DNA of 64,000 nt from Duganella guangzhouensis (GCF_009674535.1 NZ_WKJK01000024.1:1-64000), one strand, 5' to 3'; shown: positions 7,701-16,223, numbered from the stretch's first letter. Numbers and translations: made by a program. The notes: generated by a model from the sequence alone, not told the origin.

Positions 7701-9857
7701 TCAGCGCACTGAGATTTGCACCTTGACCGGCGTTGCGACGCGCGCGGCGGTGCTGTTCACGTAAGCTTCCCAGGCTTGCGGCGTTGGGAAGTCGCCGCCC
7801 TTGCTCCACGCGGCACCGAGATAATAAACGAAGGGCTGCTCCGGCGTCGCGTTGGCCGTCGCCAGGTAATTGCCGCCATAGCTGGCATAGCCGCTGGCGC
7901 CGGGCAGGATGATGGCGCAGCCGTTGCTGCCATAACTGCCGTTCGGTCCTTGCGGCGGTTCCCAGTAGCTCATCCAGCCGTCCTTGCTGTCAACGTAGCG
8001 GCCCGGCCCTTCGCGCTGCGCGATGCCGACGCCCACGTTCAGCGGCGCATTCGACGGGCTGCTGAAGCGGCTCTCGACCCGGCTGAAGTTACTACCCGCG
8101 TCCAGCGTCACGCGGCGCGTCTCGGCCACCTTGCGGCCGGCCGCGTCCCAGGCGTCGAAGCGCAGTTCGAACTCGGTGCGGATCGGACCATCGGCCAGTA
8201 TCTTCCAGCTGCTGTAGTTTTTCGACAAGTACAGTGTCTTGCCGTCGTAGATGCCGAGGCCACCGCAGCCGCGCGTCTGACCGACGTGATAGAAGTCGTG
8301 CCCCTCGCCCTTGTCGATGTGGTACTCGCCGCCCTTGTACCAGGCATCCTGCACCAGCTTGTGCGCCGACTTGGACCAGACGTCGATGCCGCTCGATACC
8401 AGCATCTCGCGCGGATCAGTCATGATGGCCGGACCGTAGGTACGGTGCGCGATGCGGTCATTCTCCCACCCGAAATCATCCATCCGCTCCGGCACGAAGC
8501 GCGCATGGGCGCGCGACACCACAGGCGGCGTCACCGGCAGCAGCTTGCGCGGGAACAGCAGGAAGCGGCGCGTTTCACCTGGCGCCAAATCAGTCTGGAA
8601 CAGCACACCCTTGTCCACTGCCTGCGACGGCAGCACGCGCGAAGTCAGCGCATCCATCACCGCCACTTCGCTGGCCGGCGCTTCCACCGACTCTTCCAGA
8701 CGATAGGCCGGCGTGCTGTTGGATACCGTGACCACACGCGGCGCGCCAGCCTCCTCCAGTCCCATGCGATACATCTCGCTGCCCGCCATCAAGAAAGCGC
8801 CCACCGCAAACACGTCGGTCGATTCAGGATCGAAGTGTTTCGGATCGGCGCCGATCGGCTGCACGTGGGTTAGCTTGCCGTCGGCCGTGATGCTGTCCGC
8901 CAGCGCATGCCAGCCGCGCTTGACCGCCGGCGCATAACGCTCGCGCGGCAGCAAGCCCTGATTGACGCCCCACGCCAGCGCATAGGTGTACAGGCCGGTG
9001 CCGCTGGTGTCCTTGGATGGATAGCTGGCCGGATCGAGCAGGCTGGCGCGCCACAGGCCATCGGCCTGCTGCAATGCCAGCAGCCGTTCCGCCATCTCAC
9101 GGTACTGCTGCACGAAGCGCGGATACGACGGATGATTGGCCGGCACATACTGCAGCATGCGCGCCAGGCCCGCCAGTACCCAGCCGTTGCCGCGTCCCCA
9201 GAACACCTTCTTGCCATTGGCTTCGCGCTGCTGGAAGTAGCGGCTGTCGCGGTAGTACAGGTGCTCCTGCTTGTCATACAAATAGTCGGAGGTGCGCCAC
9301 CAGCGCGTGATGGCGAATTCCAGATAGCGTGGGTCGCCGGTGACGGCGCTCAGGCGCGCCCACGCCGGTGGTCCCATGAACAGCGAATCGCACCACGACC
9401 AGCGCATTAGCACACCGGGCTTGAGGAAGTCCAGCGTGCCGTCGCGCGGCTCGTCGATGATGTTGTCGAACTGCGCGCGCATCGGCGCGATCATGGCCGG
9501 GTCGCGCAGCTGCTGATACAGCTCGGCGTAGGTCTGCCCCACCGCCTGGTCATCGGCGTGGTACAGGCTGGGGCCGAGGCGCCAGCGATTCTTCTGGCCC
9601 ATGGCCAGCATGGCGTCGCGGTAGGCGGCCTTGCCAGACACGCCGGACAGCGCCATGAAGCCGGCATCGCCCACGGCTTCGGTCCAGTCGTCGGCCGGAT
9701 AATCGGTGGGATGCGCCAGCTGCCAGTCGGCGGCCTTTTCCATCACCTTCAGCACCGAGGCCGGCGCCGGCGTGGTCGCTAGCGGCGCGGCGGCGGCAGC
9801 CGTCAGCATGAACAAACCGGCGCACAGGCCGGCCAGGGTCAATCCGGAATTCTTCAA
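7701..9857 (-). CDS. GH105 unsaturated uronyl hydrolase fused to DUF4861
   Basis: A 718-residue two-domain protein. Residues about 30-380 are a GH105 (YteR/YesR-type) (alpha/alpha)6 domain. The acid residues in HADD (Asp102) and WCDSLF (Asp157) are 55 apart, as D88 and D143 are in YteR, and FWGRGNGWVLAGL is the usual substrate-site helix. Residues about 390-718 match DUF4861, a domain often fused to GH105. A Sec signal peptide (1-24) predicts a periplasmic location. GH105 enzymes remove the terminal unsaturated uronate left by a lyase. The start is a TTG at 9857 with a GGGAGG site 5 bases upstream; the nearest ATG (in FMLT) would destroy the signal peptide. It is the first gene of the operon with the PL8 at 5292-7688. 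Confidence 0.92.
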   Translation of the reverse strand: MKNSGLTLAGLCAGLFMLTAAAAAPLATTPAPASVLKVMEKAADWQLAHPTDYPADDWTEAVGDAGFMALSGVSGKAAYRDAMLAMGQKNRWRLGPSLYHADDQAVGQTYAELYQQLRDPAMIAPMRAQFDNIIDEPRDGTLDFLKPGVLMRWSWCDSLFMGPPAWARLSAVTGDPRYLEFAITRWWRTSDYLYDKQEHLYYRDSRYFQQREANGKKVFWGRGNGWVLAGLARMLQYVPANHPSYPRFVQQYREMAERLLALQQADGLWRASLLDPASYPSKDTSGTGLYTYALAWGVNQGLLPRERYAPAVKRGWHALADSITADGKLTHVQPIGADPKHFDPESTDVFAVGAFLMAGSEMYRMGLEEAGAPRVVTVSNSTPAYRLEESVEAPASEVAVMDALTSRVLPSQAVDKGVLFQTDLAPGETRRFLLFPRKLLPVTPPVVSRAHARFVPERMDDFGWENDRIAHRTYGPAIMTDPREMLVSSGIDVWSKSAHKLVQDAWYKGGEYHIDKGEGHDFYHVGQTRGCGGLGIYDGKTLYLSKNYSSWKILADGPIRTEFELRFDAWDAAGRKVAETRRVTLDAGSNFSRVESRFSSPSNAPLNVGVGIAQREGPGRYVDSKDGWMSYWEPPQGPNGSYGSNGCAIILPGASGYASYGGNYLATANATPEQPFVYYLGAAWSKGGDFPTPQAWEAYVNSTAARVATPVKVQISVR

Positions 9858-9882
9858 ACCATCCTCCCATCAAGAGTCGATA

Positions 9883-9896
9883 GGTTAACGATACCA
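9883..9896. promoter_or_regulatory. LacI-type operator near the GH105 start
   Basis: GGTTAACGATACCA matches 10 of 14 consensus positions and shares the AACGATACC half with the site in front of the repressor gene. It is 26 bp upstream of the GH105 TTG and 97 bp, centre to centre, from the operator at 9980-9993. Confidence 0.55.
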
Positions 9897-9979
9897 CACA
9901 ATTTTTCAGATTGTGAAGCGATTTTTGCCGTTTTCGTCGACGCTGTTGGCGCTTAGTCCTTGAATTCCCCAAAACAACA

Positions 9980-9993
9980 TGGTAACGTTAACT
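9980..9993. promoter_or_regulatory. LacI-type operator near the GH88 start
   Basis: TGGTAACGTTAACT matches 11 of 14 positions, with the TAACGTTA core intact. It is 25 bp upstream of the GH88 ATG in the 161-bp divergent region. Together with the site at 9883-9896 it could repress both directions, by looping or by steric block. Confidence 0.6.
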
Positions 9994-10018
9994 ATCCTTA
10001 ACAGATTTTGATGCAACC

Positions 10019-11161
10019 ATGACCGCTCGCGCCCTGAACCTGGCCCTGCGCCAGCTGGACAGCACGCTGGCCGCACTCGGCCCCGTCACCTTCCCCGGCG
10101 ATACCAGCGCCGGACAGCATTACCAGCCACGCCAACTGCACGGCGCCCCACCCGGCGCCAACGTTGGCTGGACCACCGGCTTCTGGACCGGCCAGTTGTG
10201 GCTGGCGCACGCGCTGAGCGGCCAGCCATCACTGCGCGCGGCGGCCGAACACCAGACCGACAGCTTCATCGCCCGCCAGGAGCAAGGCGAGGATCTGGAG
10301 CACCACGATCTGGGCTTTCTCTATATGTTGAGTTGCGGCGCCGCGCATCATCTGACCGGCCATCCTGGCGCGCAGGCCGCCACGCTGGGCGCGGCGCGGC
10401 GTTTGCTGGGGCGCTTCCTGCCTGGCGCGGGAGTGATCCAGTCATGGGGCACGCTGGACGATGTGGCGCAACGCGGCCGCGTCATCATCGACGGCATCAT
10501 GAACCTGCCCTTGCTGCATTGGGCGGCGCGGCAGACTGGCGATGCGGCCTTTACGCAAGTGGCGCGCAGCCATCTGCAGCGCACGCGCGAGCATCTGGTG
10601 CGGCCGGGCGGCAGCACTTATCACACCTATCACTTTGATGCGGATACCGGGGCGCCGCTGCGCGCTTCCACTCACCAAGGTCTGGCCGACGATTCGTGCT
10701 GGGCGCGTGGGCAGGCTTGGGGCGTGTATGGTTTCGCCATCAATCACCGTCATGTGCCGGATATGGGCTTGCTGGACGAGGCCATGCGCCTGGCCGATTA
10801 CTTCCTGGCGCAGTTGCCGCCGGACCGCATCGCGCTGTGGGATCTGAGTCTGGCGCATGACAGCGGCGAGCCGCGTGACAGTTCGGCGTGTTCGATTGCG
10901 GCTTGCGGTTTGCTGGAGATTGCGGCGCAGTTGCCGGAGGGTGCGCAGCGCCAGCGCTATCATGGTGCGGCGCTGGATCTGCTGGAGGCGCTGGTGCAGC
11001 ACTGTGCTGGCGAGCAGCCGGCCAGCGGCGGCTTGCTGCTCCATGGCGTGTACCATCGCGCCGCCAATCTGGGCGTCGACGAAGCCACGCTGTGGGGCGA
11101 CTACTATTATCTGGAAGCGCTGGCGCGCGTGGAAGGCCACTGGACGCCAGCGCAGCTTTAA
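10019..11161 (+). CDS. GH88 unsaturated glucuronyl hydrolase
   Basis: A 380-residue protein without a signal peptide, so cytoplasmic. GH88 enzymes hydrate the unsaturated uronate at the non-reducing end of lyase-released disaccharides, which then open to the keto acid and the second sugar. Asp97 (EHHDLGF) and Asp158 (VIIDGIMNLP) are 61 apart, the same spacing as D88 and D149 of Bacillus sp. GL1 UGL. The conserved ASTHQGLADDSCWARGQAWG block is present. It is divergent from the GH105 gene and shares the operator region. The ATG has only a weak ribosome site. Its stop abuts the stop of the convergent PL8 gene with no base between. Together with the MFS transporter it implies that disaccharides are finished inside the cell. 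Confidence 0.94.
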   Translation: MTARALNLALRQLDSTLAALGPVTFPGDTSAGQHYQPRQLHGAPPGANVGWTTGFWTGQLWLAHALSGQPSLRAAAEHQTDSFIARQEQGEDLEHHDLGFLYMLSCGAAHHLTGHPGAQAATLGAARRLLGRFLPGAGVIQSWGTLDDVAQRGRVIIDGIMNLPLLHWAARQTGDAAFTQVARSHLQRTREHLVRPGGSTYHTYHFDADTGAPLRASTHQGLADDSCWARGQAWGVYGFAINHRHVPDMGLLDEAMRLADYFLAQLPPDRIALWDLSLAHDSGEPRDSSACSIAACGLLEIAAQLPEGAQRQRYHGAALDLLEALVQHCAGEQPASGGLLLHGVYHRAANLGVDEATLWGDYYYLEALARVEGHWTPAQL

Positions 11162-14080
11162 TCAGTTCGCGGTCAACACTAGCACTGGCCGCGAACCCAC
11201 CGTGGTGTACTCGCGCGAGGCGTAATCCACCGAACCCGCGCTGCCGTAGTTGGCGGCCGATTCAATCTCCAGCGCCAGCACCTTGGTGCCGCTCATGACG
11301 CCCGCAGCGGCGCTGGTCAAATCCACCTCCACCACCGTGCCGGCCGCCGGCACCGTCCAGCTGCTCAACAGCGTGCCGTTGGCCGGCAAGGTACTCCACG
11401 TCACCGCCGTTTCAGTCCAGCTGCTGCTGGCCGACTGATACAGATTGTGGATGATGCCACTGGCCGTACCCACCGAGGTCGGCGTCAGGCGCAATTTGGC
11501 ACTGCTGATGGTGCCACTCACCGACGACAGATCAAACTTCAACACGCTCTTGCGCCGATAGCTGGTGGCGTCTTCCTTCACCGTCAGCAGCGTGCTGGTG
11601 CCGTAGTTGGTGCTGGCGTAGGTGCCGTCGCGGGTGAAGGCATCCGCGCTCGGATACAGCGTCTGCGTACTATTCAGCGTAAACCGCGCCTTGTACGACG
11701 CGCCAAGCGATCCGTTGACACCCACCGTCATCTTGATGGTCGGGCTAAGCTGCGTCACCGTGATGGCCGCATCGTTGCTGACCACCGCATCGGCCGCGCG
11801 GTTCAGTTCCAGATTGATGCTGCCAGTGTTGACCTGGGTGGGATCGGCCACCGCCAGCTGCAAATCGGTGCCCTGCAATTGCGCGGTGACGACGGCGCGC
11901 TTGTCGCTGGTCAGATAAGGCTGGCCGCCAGCGTTGACGGTCTTGGACGCGTCGGCCCAGAACACCACGCCGGTCAAGCCCTGCGCAGTATCGCGCACCG
12001 CCATCGCCGTGGTCGAGCGCTCCAGCACCGTAATCGGATTGGCCGCCGCGAAATCGGCCGTCTCCTGCGCCGTGCGGTTCGGCAGCACGATGTAGGTGTA
12101 GGCGCCGGCCGTTGGATTGACGCCGTGGTCCAGCGCCAGGCTCAGATAATTGGCACTCACCGTGTCCGTGCTGCCGCCGGTGTAGGCCGTGCTCCAGCTG
12201 CCGCTACGGGCCTCGCGCAGCGCCGCCACCGCCGGCTGGTCCGGGAACACATAAGCGATATCGGCGCCGCCGGCACTCCCCACCAGATGCGCCCAACTGG
12301 TGGCGCTCATCGCCTCGCTCCAGCCCAGCGTAGTGGACTTGGCGCTGCCGTTCACCGTCAGCGCATTGTCGCCGGCCGCGTTCAGCGCGCGGTTGTCGAC
12401 GATGGTTTCCACATCGGCGCCGCTGGCACTGCTGATGCCCGCACCCATGGCCACCACCCGGTCGCCAAACAGGAACCAGGCTTTTTTGCCCAGCAGGCTG
12501 CTGCCGGTGACATTCACCGTCGCGTAATCCATGCCAACCGTCGCATACAGCGCGTTCAGCTCCGCGCCACCGACGGTGTTCTTGGTATTGCCGTAAAACT
12601 TCCACGCCACCGGCTCGCCGCTGCCGCTATGGTCGGTGGTGGTGCCGGCCAGCCGCAGCATGTCGACCGTGGCCCAGTAATTGCCGCCGTATTGGGTCTG
12701 GTCGCCGTTGTACAGATAGGTCATGCCCATACCGGTCCACCAGCCCTTGTAGTTCTCGCCGTTGCCGTACTCGAAGGCCGACATGCGCTTGGACGAGAAC
12801 AGCGACACCGCATATGCATAGCCGGGCCGGCGCTGCAGCGCGCGGTCGGTGGCCGGCAGGTAGCGCGTCTGTTCCTGCTCCGCCGTTGCAGTGATGCCGC
12901 TGTCGTTGACGATGGCCTTCAACAGCGCGATGTCATACACGCTCACGCCCTGCGTGGTGCCGCTGGCGGATGCGGCCACCGGCGTGTAGTAACTGCCGCC
13001 AAAGCTGGCGTCGCGTAGCACATAGCCTTTCAATACCGCCTTCAGTTCGGCGGCCTGCGTGGCCGGCAGCACTTGCGCCAGCTCCGCCATCGCCGCCACC
13101 GCGCCACGGCCGGCGATATGGTCGGTGGTGTACTGGCGCGCGATGGCGCGACCGCGATTATTGTCCATCATGGCGCCGTCGTACAGGAAGGGACGGAAGG
13201 CTTGCATGGCCCAGTTGTACGGCGCCAGATAATTCGCGTCGGTCACCGCCCAGCTGGAATCGTTGAGGATGTAGTACAGCCTGGCGATATCGGAAATCAG
13301 CACCGTGCCGTAGGCGCCGACGTAGGGTTCGTGGGTATGCTGGACGAAGGAGCCGTCGGTATAAAAGCCATCGCCCGAAGTCACATAGGCCAGCGTCTGC
13401 GTGATGGCGTCGCGGCCGGCGGCGATACGCGTCGAGGACTTGCCCAGGATGCCGCTGACCACCGCCACGAATGCCTTGTCCAGCCGATTGGCGCCGGTTT
13501 CCACCGTGGTGGACAGCGTGCCATCGAGGTTGGCGCGCAGCGTGGGATCAGGCATGTAGTGGCTGATCGCGGCCAGGTAATTGGTCAGCTGCGCCGCCGT
13601 CAGCGCGGCGGACAGGTTGACCATGGCCGCATTCAGCGCCGCCGGCGCACCAATCTGCCAATCCCACCAATTGTCGTAACCGGTGCCGCTGGCGGTATAG
13701 GCGTTGGCATTCATCCAGTCCAGCCCCGCGATCACGGCGGCCAGCACGTCGGCGTTCTGATAGTACGGTGAGCTGCTGGTGACATAGGCGGTGGCCAACG
13801 CGTTCAGGCGCGTGAAGCTGCTGGTCACATTGGCCGACACGCTGCCGATCGGCAGATCGGCCCACAAAGCGGTGCGGCTGGCGCTCAGGTCCATCGCGGT
13901 CCAGTACTGCTGGGCGTTGGCGTTGGCCGCATCGCCCTGCGCCGCCACGTCGGCGTCATCGGCCGCCAGTGCCGGCGCGCTGGCGGCGCGGTTCTTCCAT
14001 TTGGCCAGCAAATCATCAAACTCATCGGCCCGCGCCTGACAACTGATCAGCGCCACAGCCAACAATAAGGCTCGCTTCAT
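11162..14080 (-). CDS. polysaccharide lyase family 8 with C-terminal DNRLRE/CBM96-like domain
   Basis: A 972-residue lyase. The PL8 catalytic part has NWWDWQIG (137-144), Asn198 (ETGANRLDK), His248 (DGSFVQH) and Tyr257 (YVGAYG), again with the 50 and 9 residue spacing of hyaluronate lyases, and NGENYKGWWTGMG further on. Residues about 808-972 form a DNRLRE-type module (ADAFTRDGTYASTNYG at its start), which is related to CBM96 and probably binds the glycan. The other PL8 lacks this module. The N-terminus MKRALLLAVALISCQARA fits either a lipobox (LISC, Cys14) or an ordinary Sec cleavage after ARA. The frame is open further upstream, but the ATG at 14080 has a GGGAGA site. It has its own operator pair and a terminator-like hairpin in its leader. 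Confidence 0.94.
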   Translation of the reverse strand: MKRALLLAVALISCQARADEFDDLLAKWKNRAASAPALAADDADVAAQGDAANANAQQYWTAMDLSASRTALWADLPIGSVSANVTSSFTRLNALATAYVTSSSPYYQNADVLAAVIAGLDWMNANAYTASGTGYDNWWDWQIGAPAALNAAMVNLSAALTAAQLTNYLAAISHYMPDPTLRANLDGTLSTTVETGANRLDKAFVAVVSGILGKSSTRIAAGRDAITQTLAYVTSGDGFYTDGSFVQHTHEPYVGAYGTVLISDIARLYYILNDSSWAVTDANYLAPYNWAMQAFRPFLYDGAMMDNNRGRAIARQYTTDHIAGRGAVAAMAELAQVLPATQAAELKAVLKGYVLRDASFGGSYYTPVAASASGTTQGVSVYDIALLKAIVNDSGITATAEQEQTRYLPATDRALQRRPGYAYAVSLFSSKRMSAFEYGNGENYKGWWTGMGMTYLYNGDQTQYGGNYWATVDMLRLAGTTTDHSGSGEPVAWKFYGNTKNTVGGAELNALYATVGMDYATVNVTGSSLLGKKAWFLFGDRVVAMGAGISSASGADVETIVDNRALNAAGDNALTVNGSAKSTTLGWSEAMSATSWAHLVGSAGGADIAYVFPDQPAVAALREARSGSWSTAYTGGSTDTVSANYLSLALDHGVNPTAGAYTYIVLPNRTAQETADFAAANPITVLERSTTAMAVRDTAQGLTGVVFWADASKTVNAGGQPYLTSDKRAVVTAQLQGTDLQLAVADPTQVNTGSINLELNRAADAVVSNDAAITVTQLSPTIKMTVGVNGSLGASYKARFTLNSTQTLYPSADAFTRDGTYASTNYGTSTLLTVKEDATSYRRKSVLKFDLSSVSGTISSAKLRLTPTSVGTASGIIHNLYQSASSSWTETAVTWSTLPANGTLLSSWTVPAAGTVVEVDLTSAAAGVMSGTKVLALEIESAANYGSAGSVDYASREYTTVGSRPVLVLTAN

Positions 14081-14095
14081 TGTGTTCTCCCGGTG

Positions 14096-14109
14096 TAGTA
14101 ACGTTAACA
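14096..14109. promoter_or_regulatory. LacI-type operator, second PL8 gene, proximal
   Basis: TAGTAACGTTAACA matches 11 of 14 positions with the TAACGTTA core intact. It lies 15 bp upstream of the PL8 ATG, just in front of the ribosome site. A repressor here would act as a roadblock rather than cover a -35/-10. Confidence 0.6.
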
Positions 14110-14119
14110 TACCAACTGC

Positions 14120-14158
14120 AAAAAAACTGCCCATAGGCAAGAAGCTGCCTTGGGCAGT
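14120..14158 (-). terminator. intrinsic terminator of the 14.2-16.2 kb operon, lying in the PL8 leader
   Basis: On the minus strand ACTGCCCA pairs with TGGGCAGT, with an inner AGGCA/TGCCT stem, and the stem is followed by seven T's. It is 62 bp past the LOG gene stop at 14221, so it should end that operon. It also lies between the two LacI-type operators of the PL8 gene. If the PL8 promoter overlaps the distal operator, its transcript must pass this hairpin. Confidence 0.8.
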
Positions 14159-14178
14159 CCGATTTTTATCTAATTATC

Positions 14179-14192
14179 GGATAACGTTATCA
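14179..14192. promoter_or_regulatory. LacI-type operator, second PL8 gene, distal
   Basis: GGATAACGTTATCA matches 13 of 14 positions, the best site in the window. On the minus strand a GATAAT hexamer (14178-14173) follows directly, so the operator sits in the spacer of a possible PL8 promoter. It is 83 bp, centre to centre, from the proximal site. Confidence 0.72.
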
Positions 14193-14220
14193 CCAGGATG
14201 AACTTAGTACAAGCTTGCGA

Positions 14221-14760
14221 TCAGGAAGCGAAGCGGCTCAGCAACGCTTCCGGCTCGCTTTCGACCATCATCAGCGCCGCGTGCTGCGGACGGATGAAGC
14301 CTTGGGTGCTGGCGTGATCGATGAAGCCGGCCAGGCCATCATAAAAACCGTCGACGTTCAGCAGGCCAATCGGCTTGGCGTGGATGCCCAGCTGCGACCA
14401 GGTCAGCATTTCAAACAATTCTTCCAGCGTGCCCATGCCGCCCGGCATGGCGATGAAGCCATCGGCCAGCTGCGCCATCATGGCTTTGCGCTCGTGCATG
14501 TCCTTGACGATGAACTGGCGCGTCAGGCCGGTGTGGCCCACTTCGCGCTCCACCAGCGCGGTCGGGATCACGCCGGTGACCTCGCCGCCCAGCCGCAGCA
14601 CTTCATCGGCAATGATACCCATCAGGCCGACATTGCCGCCGCCGTACACCAGCGACAGATTGCGCTGCACCAGTTGCGCCGCCAGCGCGCGCGCCGCCTC
14701 CGCATACTTGGGCGACACACCGGCGTTGGCGCCGCAATACACACAAATACTTTTAACCAC
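14221..14760 (-). CDS. LOG-family protein (cytokinin riboside 5'-monophosphate phosphoribohydrolase type)
   Basis: A 179-residue cytoplasmic Rossmann-fold protein of the LOG/TIGR00730 family. Members hydrolyse the N-glycosidic bond of nucleoside monophosphates, which in plants and some bacteria activates cytokinins. The nucleotide-binding YGGGNVGLMG and the active-site PGGMGTLEE are both intact. The start is a GTG at 14760, which overlaps the end of the upstream TPR gene by 8 bp, so the two are probably translationally coupled. It is the last gene of a TetR-TPR-LOG run and is followed by a strong terminator. The substrate in this organism cannot be told from sequence. Confidence 0.93.
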   Translation of the reverse strand: MVKSICVYCGANAGVSPKYAEAARALAAQLVQRNLSLVYGGGNVGLMGIIADEVLRLGGEVTGVIPTALVEREVGHTGLTRQFIVKDMHERKAMMAQLADGFIAMPGGMGTLEELFEMLTWSQLGIHAKPIGLLNVDGFYDGLAGFIDHASTQGFIRPQHAALMMVESEPEALLSRFAS

Positions 14761-15541
14761 TTAACTTTTCCTCTTCCAATTCCTGTTGCGCCGCGTGCTG
14801 GTCCAGCCGCTCGGTTGCGTCGCGCACGTTGCAGCAGGCGGCCTGTTGATACAAATCCACGGCATGCGCCGCTTTCTTTTTCCCTTCCAGCATCAGCAAC
14901 GCGCGCGCGTACTGGATGCGGGCGATCGCCGAATCCGGATTCAGCTGCATGCCCAGTTCAAACTGGCGATACGCCTCGTCCTTCTTGACGCCATAGGTCA
15001 GGCCGGCCAGCACGGCGCCCACATTGTCCAGGATCTCGGCGTGATAGACGCCCAGCGCGATATGCGCATCGGCGCGTTGCGGTGCCAGCTTGATCGCCAT
15101 GTCCAGGCTGCGCTTGACGCGCGGCCCCAGTCCCTGCGCCAGCGCCTTCACCACCGAAATGCCCTGCGAATACTGGCCCAGCGCATACGCGTGCCAGTAA
15201 TAGCCGGCCGGGTTGGATGGCTGCTCCAGCTGCTGCCGCTCGCAGCGCTCGGCCACGCATTCAAAGGTGGCCAGCCGCTTCTTGTGGTTCGGCTCCAGAT
15301 AATTGGTGTACATGCAGATCGCCTTGTGCGCCACCGCGTAGCCGTTGACACCGACGTCCAGCCCGAGCCGCGCGGCGCGTTCGAATTCGCCGGCATGGAA
15401 GGCGATCCACGCTTGCACCAGCGCCGGATGGGTGGGAAAGGCTTCGCGGTCGCCGCCGTGCAGTAGCGGCCAGGCCGCCTGCAGCGTTTCCGGCGTGTAG
15501 CGGTAAGCCGGGTCGGGGTACGGGAAAGCGGTCCACACCAT
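14753..15541 (-). CDS. TPR-repeat protein of unknown function
   Basis: A 262-residue soluble protein with no signal peptide. Helical repeats of tetratricopeptide type are visible, for example around RADAHIALGVYHAEILDN and PDSAIARIQYARALLMLEGK. Such repeats normally mediate protein contacts; no catalytic motif is seen. It lies 16 bp after the TetR gene stop and overlaps the LOG gene by 8 bp, so it is a middle gene of that operon. The ATG at 15541 follows an AGGAGATCCC stretch. I do not recognise a named family. Confidence 0.8.
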   Translation of the reverse strand: MVWTAFPYPDPAYRYTPETLQAAWPLLHGGDREAFPTHPALVQAWIAFHAGEFERAARLGLDVGVNGYAVAHKAICMYTNYLEPNHKKRLATFECVAERCERQQLEQPSNPAGYYWHAYALGQYSQGISVVKALAQGLGPRVKRSLDMAIKLAPQRADAHIALGVYHAEILDNVGAVLAGLTYGVKKDEAYRQFELGMQLNPDSAIARIQYARALLMLEGKKKAAHAVDLYQQAACCNVRDATERLDQHAAQQELEEEKLSG

Positions 15542-15557
15542 CTGGGATCTCCTCAGC

Positions 15558-16223
15558 TCATTTCAGTTTCTTCAGATATTCTTCGGACAATTTCTGGAAC
15601 AGCAGCGCGGTCTCGTTGCGCAGATACGGACCGATCTGCGACAGCACCTGGTAGCAGCCGCGCGCCAGCGCATCGGCCATCGATTGCTGTTCGCTGTACT
15701 TGCGCGGATTGCGCACGTATTCGTACGACAGCCAATAGGTCGCCACCACCACCATATTGGTGGCCATGGCTTCGATCGCGGTGTCGGAGGCTTCCAGCGA
15801 TTTCTCGCTGCGCAGGTCTTCGCACAACTGCTTGGCGACCTTGATCTTGTGCGCCAGAATCTGCTTGAAGTGCAGCTCCAGCTTGCGGTTGCGCGACAGC
15901 AGATCGTTCAGATCGCGGTAGAAGAAGCGGTAGCGCCAGATCAGTTCAAACATCAGGTGCAGATACAGCCACACGTCTTCGATGTTGGAGCGGCGGCCGT
16001 TGGGCACGGTCAGGATGCGCTCGATCTCGGCTTCGAACTGAACGAAGATCGAATTGACGATGTCGTCCTTGTTACGGAAATGGTAGTACAGATTCCCCGG
16101 CGAGATATTCATCTCTTCGGCGATCACCGTGGTGGTGATGTTGGGCTCACCGAATTCATTAAACAAGCGCAGCGACAGCTCAAGGATGCGTTCGCGGGTG
16201 CGTCGGGGTGCTTTTTGTAGCAT
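15558..16223 (-). CDS. TetR-family transcriptional regulator
   Basis: A 221-residue regulator. The N-terminal helix-turn-helix (ITTTVIAEEMNISPGNLYYHF, with recognition helix SPGNLYYHF) is typical of TetR, and the C-terminal two thirds is an all-helical ligand domain. The start at 16223 (MLQKAPRRTR) is preferred over upstream codons because the family begins a few residues before RERIL. It lies 102 bp downstream of the phasin gene stop on the same strand and leads the TPR and LOG genes. The ligand and the target genes are unknown; the neighbouring phasin suggests a link with PHA or lipid metabolism, which is inference. Confidence 0.9.
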   Translation of the reverse strand: MLQKAPRRTRERILELSLRLFNEFGEPNITTTVIAEEMNISPGNLYYHFRNKDDIVNSIFVQFEAEIERILTVPNGRRSNIEDVWLYLHLMFELIWRYRFFYRDLNDLLSRNRKLELHFKQILAHKIKVAKQLCEDLRSEKSLEASDTAIEAMATNMVVVATYWLSYEYVRNPRKYSEQQSMADALARGCYQVLSQIGPYLRNETALLFQKLSEEYLKKLK

